Source: Streptomyces cinnamoneus (GTDB taxonomy: Bacteria; Actinomycetota; Actinomycetes; Streptomycetales; Streptomycetaceae). From it: 64,000 bases of DNA. Every line of letters begins with the position of its first letter. The stretch's first letter is position 1. The notes beneath the pieces are model-generated. The model did no database searches, was not told the DNA's origin, and saw only the letters and a list, made by a program, of their open reading frames with translations. The stretch spans positions 3,903,001-3,967,000 of the forward strand of contig NZ_PKFQ01000001.1 of assembly GCF_002939475.1 (NCBI RefSeq), given 5' to 3'. The position numbers and the translations under genes were made by a program. This document shows, piece by piece, positions 57,153 through 64,000 of this stretch.

Positions 57153-57571
57153 GCGGGGCGCCGGTGCTGGCCGCCGGGTGCGTGCTGTGGCGGGCGACGG
57201 CGCCCGGCGAGCTGGAGCTCGCGCTGGTCCACCGGCCGAAGTATGACGACTGGTCGCTGCCGAAGGGCAAGCTCAAGCGCGGTGAGACGGCGCGGGCCTG
57301 CGCGGTGCGGGAGGTGCTGGAGGAGACGGGCATGCGCTGCGCGCTGGGTGCGGCCCTGCCGATGTCGCGGTACGAGTCGGAGGGGCGGCCGAAGGAGGTC
57401 CGCTGGTGGGCGGCCGAGGCCCTGGACGGGGCTTTCGAGCCCAGCCGGGAGGTGGACCGCCTGCTGTGGCTGGCCCCGGCCGAGGCGAGGGCCCGCTTGA
57501 CCCACGACCGGGACCGGCCCCTGGTGGACGCGCTGCTCACCGTGCTGAGCGGTGGTGACGCGGTTTCCTGA
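57149..57571 (+). CDS. Nudix hydrolase
   Basis: 140 residues. Exact Nudix box GKLKRGETARACAVREVLEETGM fits GX5EX7REUXEEXGU. GTGA overlap with the CHAD gene at 57149-57152. MutT-like; neighbours suggest cleavage of nucleotide or (di)inositol/polyP-type pyrophosphates. In S. lividans a mutT-like gene likewise sits beside ppk. Confidence 0.92.
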   Translation: MSGAPVLAAGCVLWRATAPGELELALVHRPKYDDWSLPKGKLKRGETARACAVREVLEETGMRCALGAALPMSRYESEGRPKEVRWWAAEALDGAFEPSREVDRLLWLAPAEARARLTHDRDRPLVDALLTVLSGGDAVS

Positions 57572-57648
57572 GCCGGCGGCCCGGGGGTTGCCGGCCCCTG
57601 GCCGGGCGGCGGCACGCGGCACGGACCTGTGCCCCCGGGGCCGCCGGT

Positions 57649-57673
57649 ACGGCGGCGGGAGGCCCGCCGCCGT
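57649..57673. terminator. Terminator between the Nudix and methyltransferase genes
   Basis: ACGGCGGCGGG / CCCGCCGCCGT, an 11-bp stem with loop AGG, between convergent genes; its last base is the methyltransferase stop codon. A second long-range pair CCGGCGGCC/GGCCGCCGG (57573, 57639) flanks it. Confidence 0.65.
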
Positions 57674-58482
57674 CACGCGCCGCCCGGCGCCAGCGCCTCC
57701 CAGCGCACCGTCACTTCTCCCTGCCGCCACCGCCGTGGGCCGTCCACCAGCGGCCAGTCGGCCCGCAAGGACGCGACCGCGCGGATCCACCGCTGCCGCG
57801 CGCTGAGCGCGCCGTAGGGCGCGAACGCGGCCCACGCGCGGTCGAAGTCGCGGAGGAACGCGTGGACCGGCTCGCCCGGGACGTTCCGGTGGATGAGCGC
57901 CTTCGGCAGCCGTTCGGCCAGGTCGGACGGGGCCTCCAGGGAGCCCAGCCGGGCCGCGAAGGTGATCGTCCGCGGGCCCTCCGGCCCGAGCGCCACCCAG
58001 ACGTGGCGGCGCCCGATCTCGTCGCACGTGCCCTCGACGAGGAGTCCGCCGGGCGCCAGCCGGCCGCACAGCCGGGCCCACACCTCCTCGACCTCGCCCT
58101 CGTCGTACTGGCGCAGGACGTTCGCGGCACGGATCAGCAGCGGCCGGCGTCCGCCCGGCAGCGGCACCTCGAAGCCACCGTGCGCGAAGGACAGCCCGGC
58201 GCGCTCGTAGGGTTTCGCCGCCGCGACCCGCGCCGGGTCGATCTCCACGCCGACGACCTCCGCGTCGGCGCGTACCGTGCGCAGCCGGCCCAGCAGTTCC
58301 ACGGCCGTCCAGGGCGCCGCCCCGTAGCCGAGGTCCACGGCGACCGGATCGGCGGCGCGCCGCAGCGCGGCCGCGTGGGCGTCGGCGATCCACCGATCCA
58401 TGCGGCGCAGCCGGTTCGGGTTGGTCGTGCCGCGGGTCGCCGAACCGATGGGGCGGTGCTGGGGGGCGGTACGTGCGGCCAT
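57673..58482 (-). CDS. Class I SAM-dependent methyltransferase-like protein
   Basis: 269 residues from ATG 58482. TAGGCT (58490-58495) implies a leaderless start here rather than at ATG 58488. Motif I VDLGYGAAPWTAVELLG, acidic end of beta-2 VVGVEIDPARV, then ANVLRQYDEGEVEEVWARLCGRLAPGGLLVEGTCDEIG. Substrate unknown. Encoded divergently from mshA across a 264-nt gap. Confidence 0.85.
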   Translation of the reverse strand: MAARTAPQHRPIGSATRGTTNPNRLRRMDRWIADAHAAALRRAADPVAVDLGYGAAPWTAVELLGRLRTVRADAEVVGVEIDPARVAAAKPYERAGLSFAHGGFEVPLPGGRRPLLIRAANVLRQYDEGEVEEVWARLCGRLAPGGLLVEGTCDEIGRRHVWVALGPEGPRTITFAARLGSLEAPSDLAERLPKALIHRNVPGEPVHAFLRDFDRAWAAFAPYGALSARQRWIRAVASLRADWPLVDGPRRWRQGEVTVRWEALAPGGA

Positions 58483-58651
58483 GGGCATAGAGCCTAGGGG
58501 GTGCCCGACGGGCCGGTGCGGGTCCTGCGGTGTCCGGCGCCGGGGGCACCTCCCGGCGGTGGCCGGGGGAGCCGCGGGGCCCGTGCCACCCGTCGGACGC
58601 CCCTCAGCCGCAGGCGCCCGCCCCGGCGGCTGGTCACTGTTTGGCAAAGGT

Positions 58652-58679
58652 GGAAATGGGAGCCTGCCTCCGCGACGTT
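58652..58679 (+). promoter_or_regulatory. Candidate sigma-R promoter of mshA
   Basis: GGAAAT (58652-58657), 19-nt spacer, GTT (58677-58679) approximates GGAAT-N18/19-GTT of Streptomyces sigma-R. mshA is a reported member of the thiol-stress regulon. A TTGACA at 58689-58694 may be a second, vegetative -35. Confidence 0.5.
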
Positions 58680-58746
58680 GTCACAGGTTGACAGGTGGTG
58701 ATCGCCCTCAGGGCGAAAGCCCTCGGCGGTGGACGGAGGACATACG

Positions 58747-60108
58747 GTGAGCCAGTACGCATCCCGGCTCGGCGCCCGCCGCGGCCGTGCGCTCGGCCCC
58801 TTCCCCAAGCCCCAGCGGCTGCGCCTGGGCGCGGCCCGCCGGCCGCGCCGCGTCGCGATGCTCAGCGTGCACACCTCCCCGCTCCACCAGCCGGGCACCG
58901 GCGACGCCGGCGGGATGAACGTCTACATCGTCGAGCTGGCCAAGCGCCTGGCCTCGATCAACATTGAGGTCGAGATCTTCACCCGCGCCACCACCGGCAC
59001 CCTGCCGCCCACCGTCGAGCTGGCCCCCGGCGTCCTCGTCCGGCACATCGACGCGGGCCCCTACGAGGGCCTGGCCAAGGAGGAGCTGCCCGCGCAGCTG
59101 TGCGCCTTCACCCACGGCGTGATGCAGGCGTGGGCCGGTCACCGGCCCGGCCACTACGACCTCGTCCACTCCCACTACTGGCTCTCCGGCCACGTCGGCT
59201 GGCTCGCCGCGCAGCGCTGGGGAGTGCCGCTCGTGCACGCCATGCACACCATGGCCAAGGTCAAGAACGCCGCGCTCGCTGAGGGCGACACCCCCGAGCC
59301 CGCCGCCCGGGTGATCGGCGAGACTCAGATCGTCCGCGCCGCCGACCGGCTCATCGCCAACACCGACGGCGAGGCCCAGGAGCTGGTCCACCACTACGAG
59401 GCCGACCCCGAGAAGGTCGCCGTCGTCCACCCGGGCGTCAACCTCGACCGCTTCCGCCCGGCCGACGGGCGGGCCGCCGCCCGTGAGCGGCTCGGTCTGC
59501 CGCCCGGCGCGCTCGTGCCCCTCTTCGCCGGCCGCATCCAGCCGCTCAAGGCCCCCGACGTGCTGCTGCGCGCCGTGGCCGTCCTCCTCGACCGGCAGCC
59601 GGAGCTGCGCTCGCGCATCGTCGTGCCCGTCGTCGGCGGCCCCAGCGGCAGCGGTCTGGCCAAGCCGGAGGGCCTCCAGAAGCTGGCTGCCCGCCTGGGC
59701 GTGGCCGACGTCGTCCGCTTCCGGCCGCCGGTGGGCCAGGAGCGTCTCGCCGACTGGTACCGGGCGGCGTCCGTGCTGGTCATGCCGTCGCACAGCGAGT
59801 CCTTCGGCCTGGTGGCCGCCGAGGCCCAGGCCTGCGGGACGCCCGTGGTCGCCGCGGCGGTGGGCGGACTGCCGGTGGCCGTGCGGGACGGGGTCAGCGG
59901 TTTCCTGATCGACGGCCACGACCCCGCCGACTACGCGACCGCGCTGGGCCGTTTCGCGAACGAGCCCGGCCTCGCGGACACCATGGGCGCCGCCGCGGCC
60001 CGGCACGCGCAGTCCTTCGGCTGGGGCGCGGCGGCGGCCGCCACCGCCGAGGTGTACACCGCCGCGATGGGCGAGCGGCGGCGTCGCCTACGCTCGGCTC
60101 ATGTCTGA
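58747..60108 (+). CDS. mshA: D-inositol-3-phosphate glycosyltransferase MshA
   Basis: 453 residues from GTG 58747, with GGAGG 8-9 nt upstream. GT4 family glycosyltransferase: N-terminal MLSVHTSPLHQPGTGDAGGMNVYI, VHSHYWLSGHVGW, VVHPGVNLDRFRP, and the EX7E motif in ESFGLVAAEAQACGTPVV. It starts mycothiol synthesis by joining GlcNAc to inositol-1-phosphate. Overlaps the YbjN gene by 8 nt. Confidence 0.96.
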   Translation: MSQYASRLGARRGRALGPFPKPQRLRLGAARRPRRVAMLSVHTSPLHQPGTGDAGGMNVYIVELAKRLASINIEVEIFTRATTGTLPPTVELAPGVLVRHIDAGPYEGLAKEELPAQLCAFTHGVMQAWAGHRPGHYDLVHSHYWLSGHVGWLAAQRWGVPLVHAMHTMAKVKNAALAEGDTPEPAARVIGETQIVRAADRLIANTDGEAQELVHHYEADPEKVAVVHPGVNLDRFRPADGRAAARERLGLPPGALVPLFAGRIQPLKAPDVLLRAVAVLLDRQPELRSRIVVPVVGGPSGSGLAKPEGLQKLAARLGVADVVRFRPPVGQERLADWYRAASVLVMPSHSESFGLVAAEAQACGTPVVAAAVGGLPVAVRDGVSGFLIDGHDPADYATALGRFANEPGLADTMGAAAARHAQSFGWGAAAAATAEVYTAAMGERRRRLRSAHV

Positions 60109-60598
60109 CGCGAAGACCACCATCGAGCGGACCCTCCGCGAGGCGGACCTCGAATGGGAGAGCCCGGCCGAGGGCACGTACGTCGTGAAGCTGCCGGGCA
60201 CGCGCAAGTTGTCGACGACGGTGTCCCTGGTGCTCGGCAAGCACTCGCTGTCCGTCAACGCCTTCGTCGTGCGCCGCCCCGACGAGAACCACGAGGCCGT
60301 GCACCGCTGGCTGCTGGAGCGCAACACCAAGCTGTACGGGCTGGCTTACGCCGTCGACCGGCTGGGCGACGTCTACCTGGTGGGCCGGCTGCCGTTGGTG
60401 GCCGTCACGCCGGAGGAGATCGACCGTGTGCTGGGCACCGTGCTGGAGCACGCGGACGGCAGCTTCAACACCCTGCTGGAGATGGGCTTCGCCACCGCGA
60501 TCCGCAAGGAGTACGCGTGGCGCACGGCGCGGGGGGAGTCGACGCGGAACCTGGAGGCGTTCGCACGCCTGACGCGCGAGGAGGGCGACCGGGCGTAA
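60101..60598 (+). CDS. YbjN-domain protein
   Basis: 165 residues. YbjN fold (TIERTLREADLEWESPAEGTYVVKLPG, YAVDRLGDVYLVGRLPL, EMGFATAIRKEYAWR), related to type III secretion chaperone-like proteins. The ATG lies inside the mshA end. The mshA-ybjN pair is conserved in mycobacteria (Rv0486-Rv0487). Function unknown, possibly a helper of MshA. Confidence 0.9.
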   Translation: MSDAKTTIERTLREADLEWESPAEGTYVVKLPGTRKLSTTVSLVLGKHSLSVNAFVVRRPDENHEAVHRWLLERNTKLYGLAYAVDRLGDVYLVGRLPLVAVTPEEIDRVLGTVLEHADGSFNTLLEMGFATAIRKEYAWRTARGESTRNLEAFARLTREEGDRA

Positions 60599-60629
60599 GG
60601 CCCGTCGCCCTCCCCTCGCCGCCGTCGGC

Positions 60630-61922
60630 TCAGACCGCCGCCGGTTCCGCCTCCCGTGCGGCGGCTTCCGGCTGTTCGGCCGGGGCGGCGGCCTGGCCCG
60701 TACCGGCCTCGGCCGCCGGGAGGTCGCGCATCAGCAGCCAGTAGCCGGCGGCGGCGACGGTGCCGACGACGGCGCAGGTCGCCCACAGGGTGTCCGCGCC
60801 GTACCGGTCGATCAGCCAGCCGCCCGCCAGCGGGGCGACGAGGGCGGCCGCCGGCCACGACAGCGTGAACATGCCCTGGTAGCGCCCGCGGCCCTGGGCC
60901 GGGGAGAGCCGCACCACGAGGCCCATCTGGGTGGGGGAGTTGATGATCTCGGCCAGCGTCCAGACGACGATGGTCAGCGCGTAGACGCCGACCGATCCGG
61001 CGAAGGCGGTGAGCCCGAAGCCGTACCCCGCGAGCAGCGCGGAGAAGGTCAGCAGCGTGCGCGGGTCGCGGTGTTCGATGAAGCGGGTCACGGGGATCTG
61101 CAGGGCCACGATCAGCACGCCGTTGACCGCGATGACGGTGCCGTAGTCGCCGGGGGAGAAGCCGTCGGCGCCCATGGCCACCGGCAGGGCGACCGAGTGC
61201 TGCATGAAGACGAAGGCCATCAGGAACGACAGGAACACCACGCCCATGTAGCGCCGGTCGCGCAGCACCGTCATCAGGCTGACGGGATCCTCGTCCGCCA
61301 CGGCGCCGTCCGCGCCGGCCGTCGGCTCCGGCCGGGACTCGGGCAGCTTCCAGAAGACCAGGAGGGCGCAGGCGAGGGTCAGCGCGGCCTCGCCGAGGAA
61401 ACCGATCAGGTAGCTGTGCTCGGCGACGAGGCCGGCGGCGAGCGAGGAGAAGGCGAAGCCGAGGTTGATGGCCCAGTAGTTCAGGGCGAAGGCCCGCACC
61501 CGGTCCTCGGGGGCGACGATGTCGGCCATCATCGCCTGCACGGCCGGGCGCGAGGCGGTGCTGGTCATGCCCACCAGGAAGGCGACGGCCGCGACGGCCA
61601 CCGGGTGTTCCATGAAGCCCAGCAGCGCCACGGTGACGGCGGTGGAGAGCTGGGCGATCAGCAGGGTGGGCCGCCGCCCCAGCCGGTCGGCCATCACGCC
61701 GGCGCCGAGGGAGGAGATCACCCCGCCCAGGCCGTGGAGGGCCGCGACGAGGCCGGCGTAGACGGCCGAGTAGCCGCGGTCGAGGGTGAGATAGAGGGCC
61801 AGGAAGGTGGCGACGAACGCGCCCATCCGGTTGATCAACGTGGAGGTCCACAGCCACCAGAACTCGCGGGGCAGCCCCGCGACGCTCCTTCTCACGGCCT
61901 GTCTGACGCTTGCTACGGACAT
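60630..61922 (-). CDS. MFS transporter
   Basis: 430 residues from ATG 61922, twelve membrane segments, MFS loop motif GVMADRLGRRPTLL after the second, and a central loop (RPEPTAGADG...). Drug:proton antiporter-like. The C-terminal ~45 residues are Ala/Glu/Pro-rich. Divergent from gpmA over a region with an inverted repeat. Substrate unknown. Confidence 0.92.
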   Translation of the reverse strand: MSVASVRQAVRRSVAGLPREFWWLWTSTLINRMGAFVATFLALYLTLDRGYSAVYAGLVAALHGLGGVISSLGAGVMADRLGRRPTLLIAQLSTAVTVALLGFMEHPVAVAAVAFLVGMTSTASRPAVQAMMADIVAPEDRVRAFALNYWAINLGFAFSSLAAGLVAEHSYLIGFLGEAALTLACALLVFWKLPESRPEPTAGADGAVADEDPVSLMTVLRDRRYMGVVFLSFLMAFVFMQHSVALPVAMGADGFSPGDYGTVIAVNGVLIVALQIPVTRFIEHRDPRTLLTFSALLAGYGFGLTAFAGSVGVYALTIVVWTLAEIINSPTQMGLVVRLSPAQGRGRYQGMFTLSWPAAALVAPLAGGWLIDRYGADTLWATCAVVGTVAAAGYWLLMRDLPAAEAGTGQAAAPAEQPEAAAREAEPAAV

Positions 61923-61938
61923 TGCCGCGCCCCCCGAT

Positions 61939-61969
61939 GTAAGTGCCTCTCTTGCACTCCGCAACTTAC
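61939..61969. promoter_or_regulatory. Nested inverted repeats between the MFS and gpmA genes
   Basis: GTAAGT (61939-61944) pairs with ACTTAC (61964-61969); inside, AGTGC (61942-61946) pairs with GCACT (61954-61958). TTACAT on the - strand within it could be the MFS -10. Looks like a repressor site; regulator unknown. Confidence 0.4.
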
Positions 61970-62059
61970 TCAGCTGGGCGTGTGCACGCCAATGAATTGA
62001 CGATTGCCGTCAAACGTCCCGGGCGCGGGCGCCTCGGCCCGTCGATTACGCTCAAGGGC

Positions 62060-62821
62060 ATGGCCGACGCACCGTACAAGCTGATCCTCCTCCGCCACGG
62101 CGAGAGCGAATGGAACGCGAAGAACCTGTTCACCGGCTGGGTGGACGTCAACCTGAACGAGAAGGGCGAGAAGGAGGCAGTCCGGGGCGGTGAGCTGCTC
62201 AAGGACGCCGGCCTGCTCCCGGACGTGGTCCACACCTCCCTCCAGAAGCGCGCGATCCGCACCGCTCAGCTCGCGCTGGAGGCCGCCGACCGCCACTGGA
62301 TCCCGGTCCACCGCTCCTGGCGGCTGAACGAGCGCCACTACGGCGCCCTCCAGGGCAAGGACAAGGCCCAGACCCTGGCCGAGTTCGGCGAGGAGCAGTT
62401 CATGCTCTGGCGCCGCTCGTACGACACCCCGCCGCCGGCGCTCGAGGACGGCACCGAGTTCTCGCAGAGCGACGACCCGCGCTACGCCTCGATCCCGAGC
62501 GAGCTGCGCCCGCGCACCGAGTGCCTCAAGGACGTCGTCGTCCGCATGCTGCCGTACTGGTACGACGGCATCGTCCCGGACCTGCTCGCCGGCCGCACGG
62601 TCCTCGTCGCCGCGCACGGCAACTCCCTGCGCGCCCTGGTCAAGCACCTCGACGGGATCTCCGACGCGGACATCGCGGGCCTGAACATCCCCACCGGCAT
62701 CCCGCTCGCCTACGAGCTCGACGCCGACTTCCGCCCGGTCGTCCCCGGCGGCACGTACCTCGACCCGGAGGCCGCGAAGGCCGCCATCGAGGCCGTGAAG
62801 AACCAGGGCAAGAAGAAGTAG
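62060..62821 (+). CDS. gpmA: 2,3-bisphosphoglycerate-dependent phosphoglycerate mutase
   Basis: 253 residues. Catalytic LILLRHGESEWNAKNLFTGWVD with the phospho-His, RRHYGALQ-type segment RLNERHYGALQGKDKA, and second His in LVAAHGNSLRALVKHLDGIS. Glycolytic 3-PG/2-PG interconversion. TACGCT (62047-62052) lies 7 nt before the ATG: leaderless start. Order mshA-ybjN-...-gpm-...-phosphate sensing mirrors Rv0486-Rv0491. Confidence 0.97.
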   Translation: MADAPYKLILLRHGESEWNAKNLFTGWVDVNLNEKGEKEAVRGGELLKDAGLLPDVVHTSLQKRAIRTAQLALEAADRHWIPVHRSWRLNERHYGALQGKDKAQTLAEFGEEQFMLWRRSYDTPPPALEDGTEFSQSDDPRYASIPSELRPRTECLKDVVVRMLPYWYDGIVPDLLAGRTVLVAAHGNSLRALVKHLDGISDADIAGLNIPTGIPLAYELDADFRPVVPGGTYLDPEAAKAAIEAVKNQGKKK

Positions 62822-62834
62822 CCCTCATGCGATA

Positions 62835-62864
62835 GGGCCCCCGCCGGCGATCCGGCGGGGGCCC
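62835..62864 (+). terminator. Terminator of gpmA
   Basis: Perfect 13-bp stem GGGCCCCCGCCGG / CCGGCGGGGGCCC, loop CGAT, followed by TTCCCTT, 13 nt past the stop. Confidence 0.88.
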
Positions 62865-62895
62865 TTCCCTTGCGTGTGAGTGACGCGCGTGACGG

Positions 62896-62979
62896 TCAGC
62901 CGCAGCCGCCGCCGCACTGGCAGGAGCCGCCGCTCTGGCAGCCGCAACTGCACCCGGGTCCACACTGACAGCCGCTCAT
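62896..62979 (-). CDS. 27-residue Cys-rich metallothionein-like peptide
   Basis: ATG 62979 with a GGAGG SD (GGAGGTAACCG) 6 nt upstream; TGA 62896-62898. Eight of 27 residues are Cys, in CxC and CxxxC spacings (MSGCQCGPGCSCGCQ, then SGGSCQCGGGCG); the rest is Gly/Ser/Gln/Pro, with no aromatic residues. This composition is that of small metallothioneins. No family match can be shown from sequence alone. Two TTGAC hexamers lie upstream near 63030 and 63055. Confidence 0.7.
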   Translation of the reverse strand: MSGCQCGPGCSCGCQSGGSCQCGGGCG

Positions 62980-63141
62980 TCGGTTACCTCCGTCGAAGAG
63001 GGAGAGGGTGTCCGTTCCCGTCCAGTCAAGGACCGCCTGGGCGGACCGTCAATGCTTCTCACGGATGTCTGTACGGGCGCATTTGGGGCGCACGGAAGCA
63101 TCCGGCCGGAGGGTGGGCGGCGCGCGCAGCCGCCGTCGCGC

Positions 63142-63837
63142 CTACGCGGTCTCGGCGGGGCCCGCCCCGGTCCGGCCCTCCGCCTGCGCCAGCTCGTCCG
63201 CGTGCTCGCCGGTCACGAGGTAGACCACGCGCTTGGCCACCGAGACCGCGTGGTCGGCGAAGCGCTCGTAGTAGCGCCCCAGCAGCGTCACGTCGACGGC
63301 CGTCTCGATGCCGTGCTGCCAGCGGTCGTCCATCAGGTGCTGGAAGAGCGCCCGGTGCAGCAGGTCCATCGCGTCGTCGTCGTGCTCCAGCTGGAGGGCG
63401 AGGTCGACGTCCTTGGTGATGATGACCTCGGCCGCCTTGGCCATCAGACGCTGCGCCAGCTGGCCCATCTCCAGGATGGTGGCGTGCAGGTCGCGCGGCA
63501 CGGCCGACTCCGGGAAGCGCAGCCGGGCCAGCTTGGCCACGTGCTGGGCCAGGTCGCCGGAGCGCTCCAGGTCGGCGCTCATGCGCAGGGACGTCACGAC
63601 GATCCGCAGGTCCGTGGCGACCGGCTGCTGCCGGGCCAGCAGGGTGATGGCGCGCGCCTCCAGGTCCCGCTGGAGGTCGTCGACCTTGGTGTCCGCCGCG
63701 ATCACGGTCTCCGCCAGCTTGAGGTCCGCGTCGAGGATCGCCGTCGTGGCGCGCCCGATCGCGGAGCCGACGAGCCGGGCCATCTCGACGAGGCCCTCGC
63801 CGATCGAATCCAGCTCCTCGTGGTACGCGTCCCGCAT
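63142..63837 (-). CDS. phoU: Phosphate signalling protein PhoU
   Basis: 231 residues from ATG 63837, with GAGAAGG 6 nt upstream. Two three-helix PhoU repeats (MRDAYHEELDSIGEGLVEMARLVGSAIGRA; LRMSADLERSGDLAQHVAKLAR; GRYYERFADHAVSVAKRVVYLVTGE), each with the E/DxxxD metal-cluster motif. PhoU links Pst transport to PhoR-PhoP signalling. A PHO box lies upstream, and the PhoR-PhoP genes should begin just beyond the window in the opposite direction. Confidence 0.95.
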   Translation of the reverse strand: MRDAYHEELDSIGEGLVEMARLVGSAIGRATTAILDADLKLAETVIAADTKVDDLQRDLEARAITLLARQQPVATDLRIVVTSLRMSADLERSGDLAQHVAKLARLRFPESAVPRDLHATILEMGQLAQRLMAKAAEVIITKDVDLALQLEHDDDAMDLLHRALFQHLMDDRWQHGIETAVDVTLLGRYYERFADHAVSVAKRVVYLVTGEHADELAQAEGRTGAGPAETA

Positions 63838-63941
63838 TGCCTGACCTTCTCTCGCCTTGACTCGCTGCTGGTGGGAGGGGAGGGGTTCCGCCGCCCACGC
63901 TCTCACGATGCGGCCGGAACGCGACGGCTTCCGGCCGCGGG

Positions 63942-63970
63942 AGTGAACCACCCCTGACCCCGAGGTGAAC
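63942..63970 (-). promoter_or_regulatory. PHO box between phoU and the expected phoR-phoP genes
   Basis: On the - strand GTTCACC (63964-63970), GGTCAGG (63953-63959) and GTTCACT (63942-63948) at exact 11-nt pitch. TATGTT (63982-63987) on the + strand could serve the divergent phoR. Autoregulation by PhoP is the known behaviour of this locus. Confidence 0.85.
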
Positions 63971-64000
63971 TCTCGGCAACGTATGTTCGAGGCGATACCC

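Noticed and set aside
1..64000. tRNA, rRNA, insertion sequence, integrase, prophage or biosynthetic gene cluster
   Set aside because: No cloverleaf, rRNA signature, transposase motif, terminal repeats, or PKS/NRPS core enzyme was recognised by reading. A tRNA or covariance-model scan was not possible here.

Overview
The window is high-GC actinobacterial chromosome, almost certainly Streptomyces. The coding sequence has a strongly G/C-biased third position, about a third of the genes start with GTG, many starts look leaderless (a TAGGCT-type -10 element 6-7 nt before the start codon), and the proteins include Streptomyces-type GlnR, Nur, RsiG and the mycothiol enzymes MshA and MshD. No rRNA, tRNA, CRISPR array, insertion sequence or prophage was recognised. 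It reads as conserved chromosomal core with short accessory patches.

Region by region. 0-3.5 kb: cell-wall hydrolase fragment, PAP2 phosphatase, lipoprotein and small proteins. 3.5-10.3 kb: CsoR copper repressor with a visible operator, then a phosphate block: DUF47-Pit on the + strand, converging on pstSCAB on the - strand, with a clear PHO-box promoter at pstS. 10.3-20 kb: a second NlpC/P60 hydrolase, a receiver-SpoIIE phosphatase, an XRE-HbhA-DUF2516 operon with a perfect operator palindrome, an ECF41-type sigma factor divergent from an NmrA-like oxidoreductase, a SoxR-box-controlled FMN reductase, and an Eis-type acetyltransferase. 20-26 kb: RsiG (c-di-GMP-dependent anti-sigma), Dtd, and a five-gene metal-chelate ABC transporter-Nur-YgfZ run. 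26-32 kb: a sulfur/redox block (nitrobindin-like protein, DsrE, SseC-like, rhodanese with a cysteine-containing leader peptide, LmeA-like DUF2993, MoaD-like carrier). 32-42 kb: a heterodimeric ABC exporter, GlnR with an overlapping upstream ORF, a LacI regulator, and an HtrA protease next to an MprAB-like two-component system. 42-53.6 kb: accessory genes, including a serine hydrolase/TetR pair, secreted proteins, a 5'-nucleotidase, MshD, and a GntR-ABC operon with a perfect 16-bp-arm operator. 53.6-58.5 kb: a polyphosphate unit (Ppk-CHAD-Nudix) and a methyltransferase. 58.7-64 kb: MshA-YbjN, an MFS transporter, phosphoglycerate mutase, an unlisted cysteine-rich 27-residue ORF, and PhoU with a PHO box at the right edge, where PhoR/PhoP would be expected just outside.

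Functionally the window concentrates phosphate import and sensing (pst, pit, phoU), phosphate storage (ppk), phosphate scavenging (5'-nucleotidase), nitrogen control (glnR), mycothiol synthesis (mshA, mshD), metal homeostasis (csoR, nur, metal-chelate ABC, Cys-rich peptide) and sulfur relay. From memory of S. coelicolor numbering (pstS SCO4142, ppk SCO4145, glnR SCO4159, nur SCO4180, mshA SCO4204, phoU SCO4228), the block from about 10.2 to 57.6 kb appears inverted relative to that species. All names rest on motif reading and recall, without database searches.
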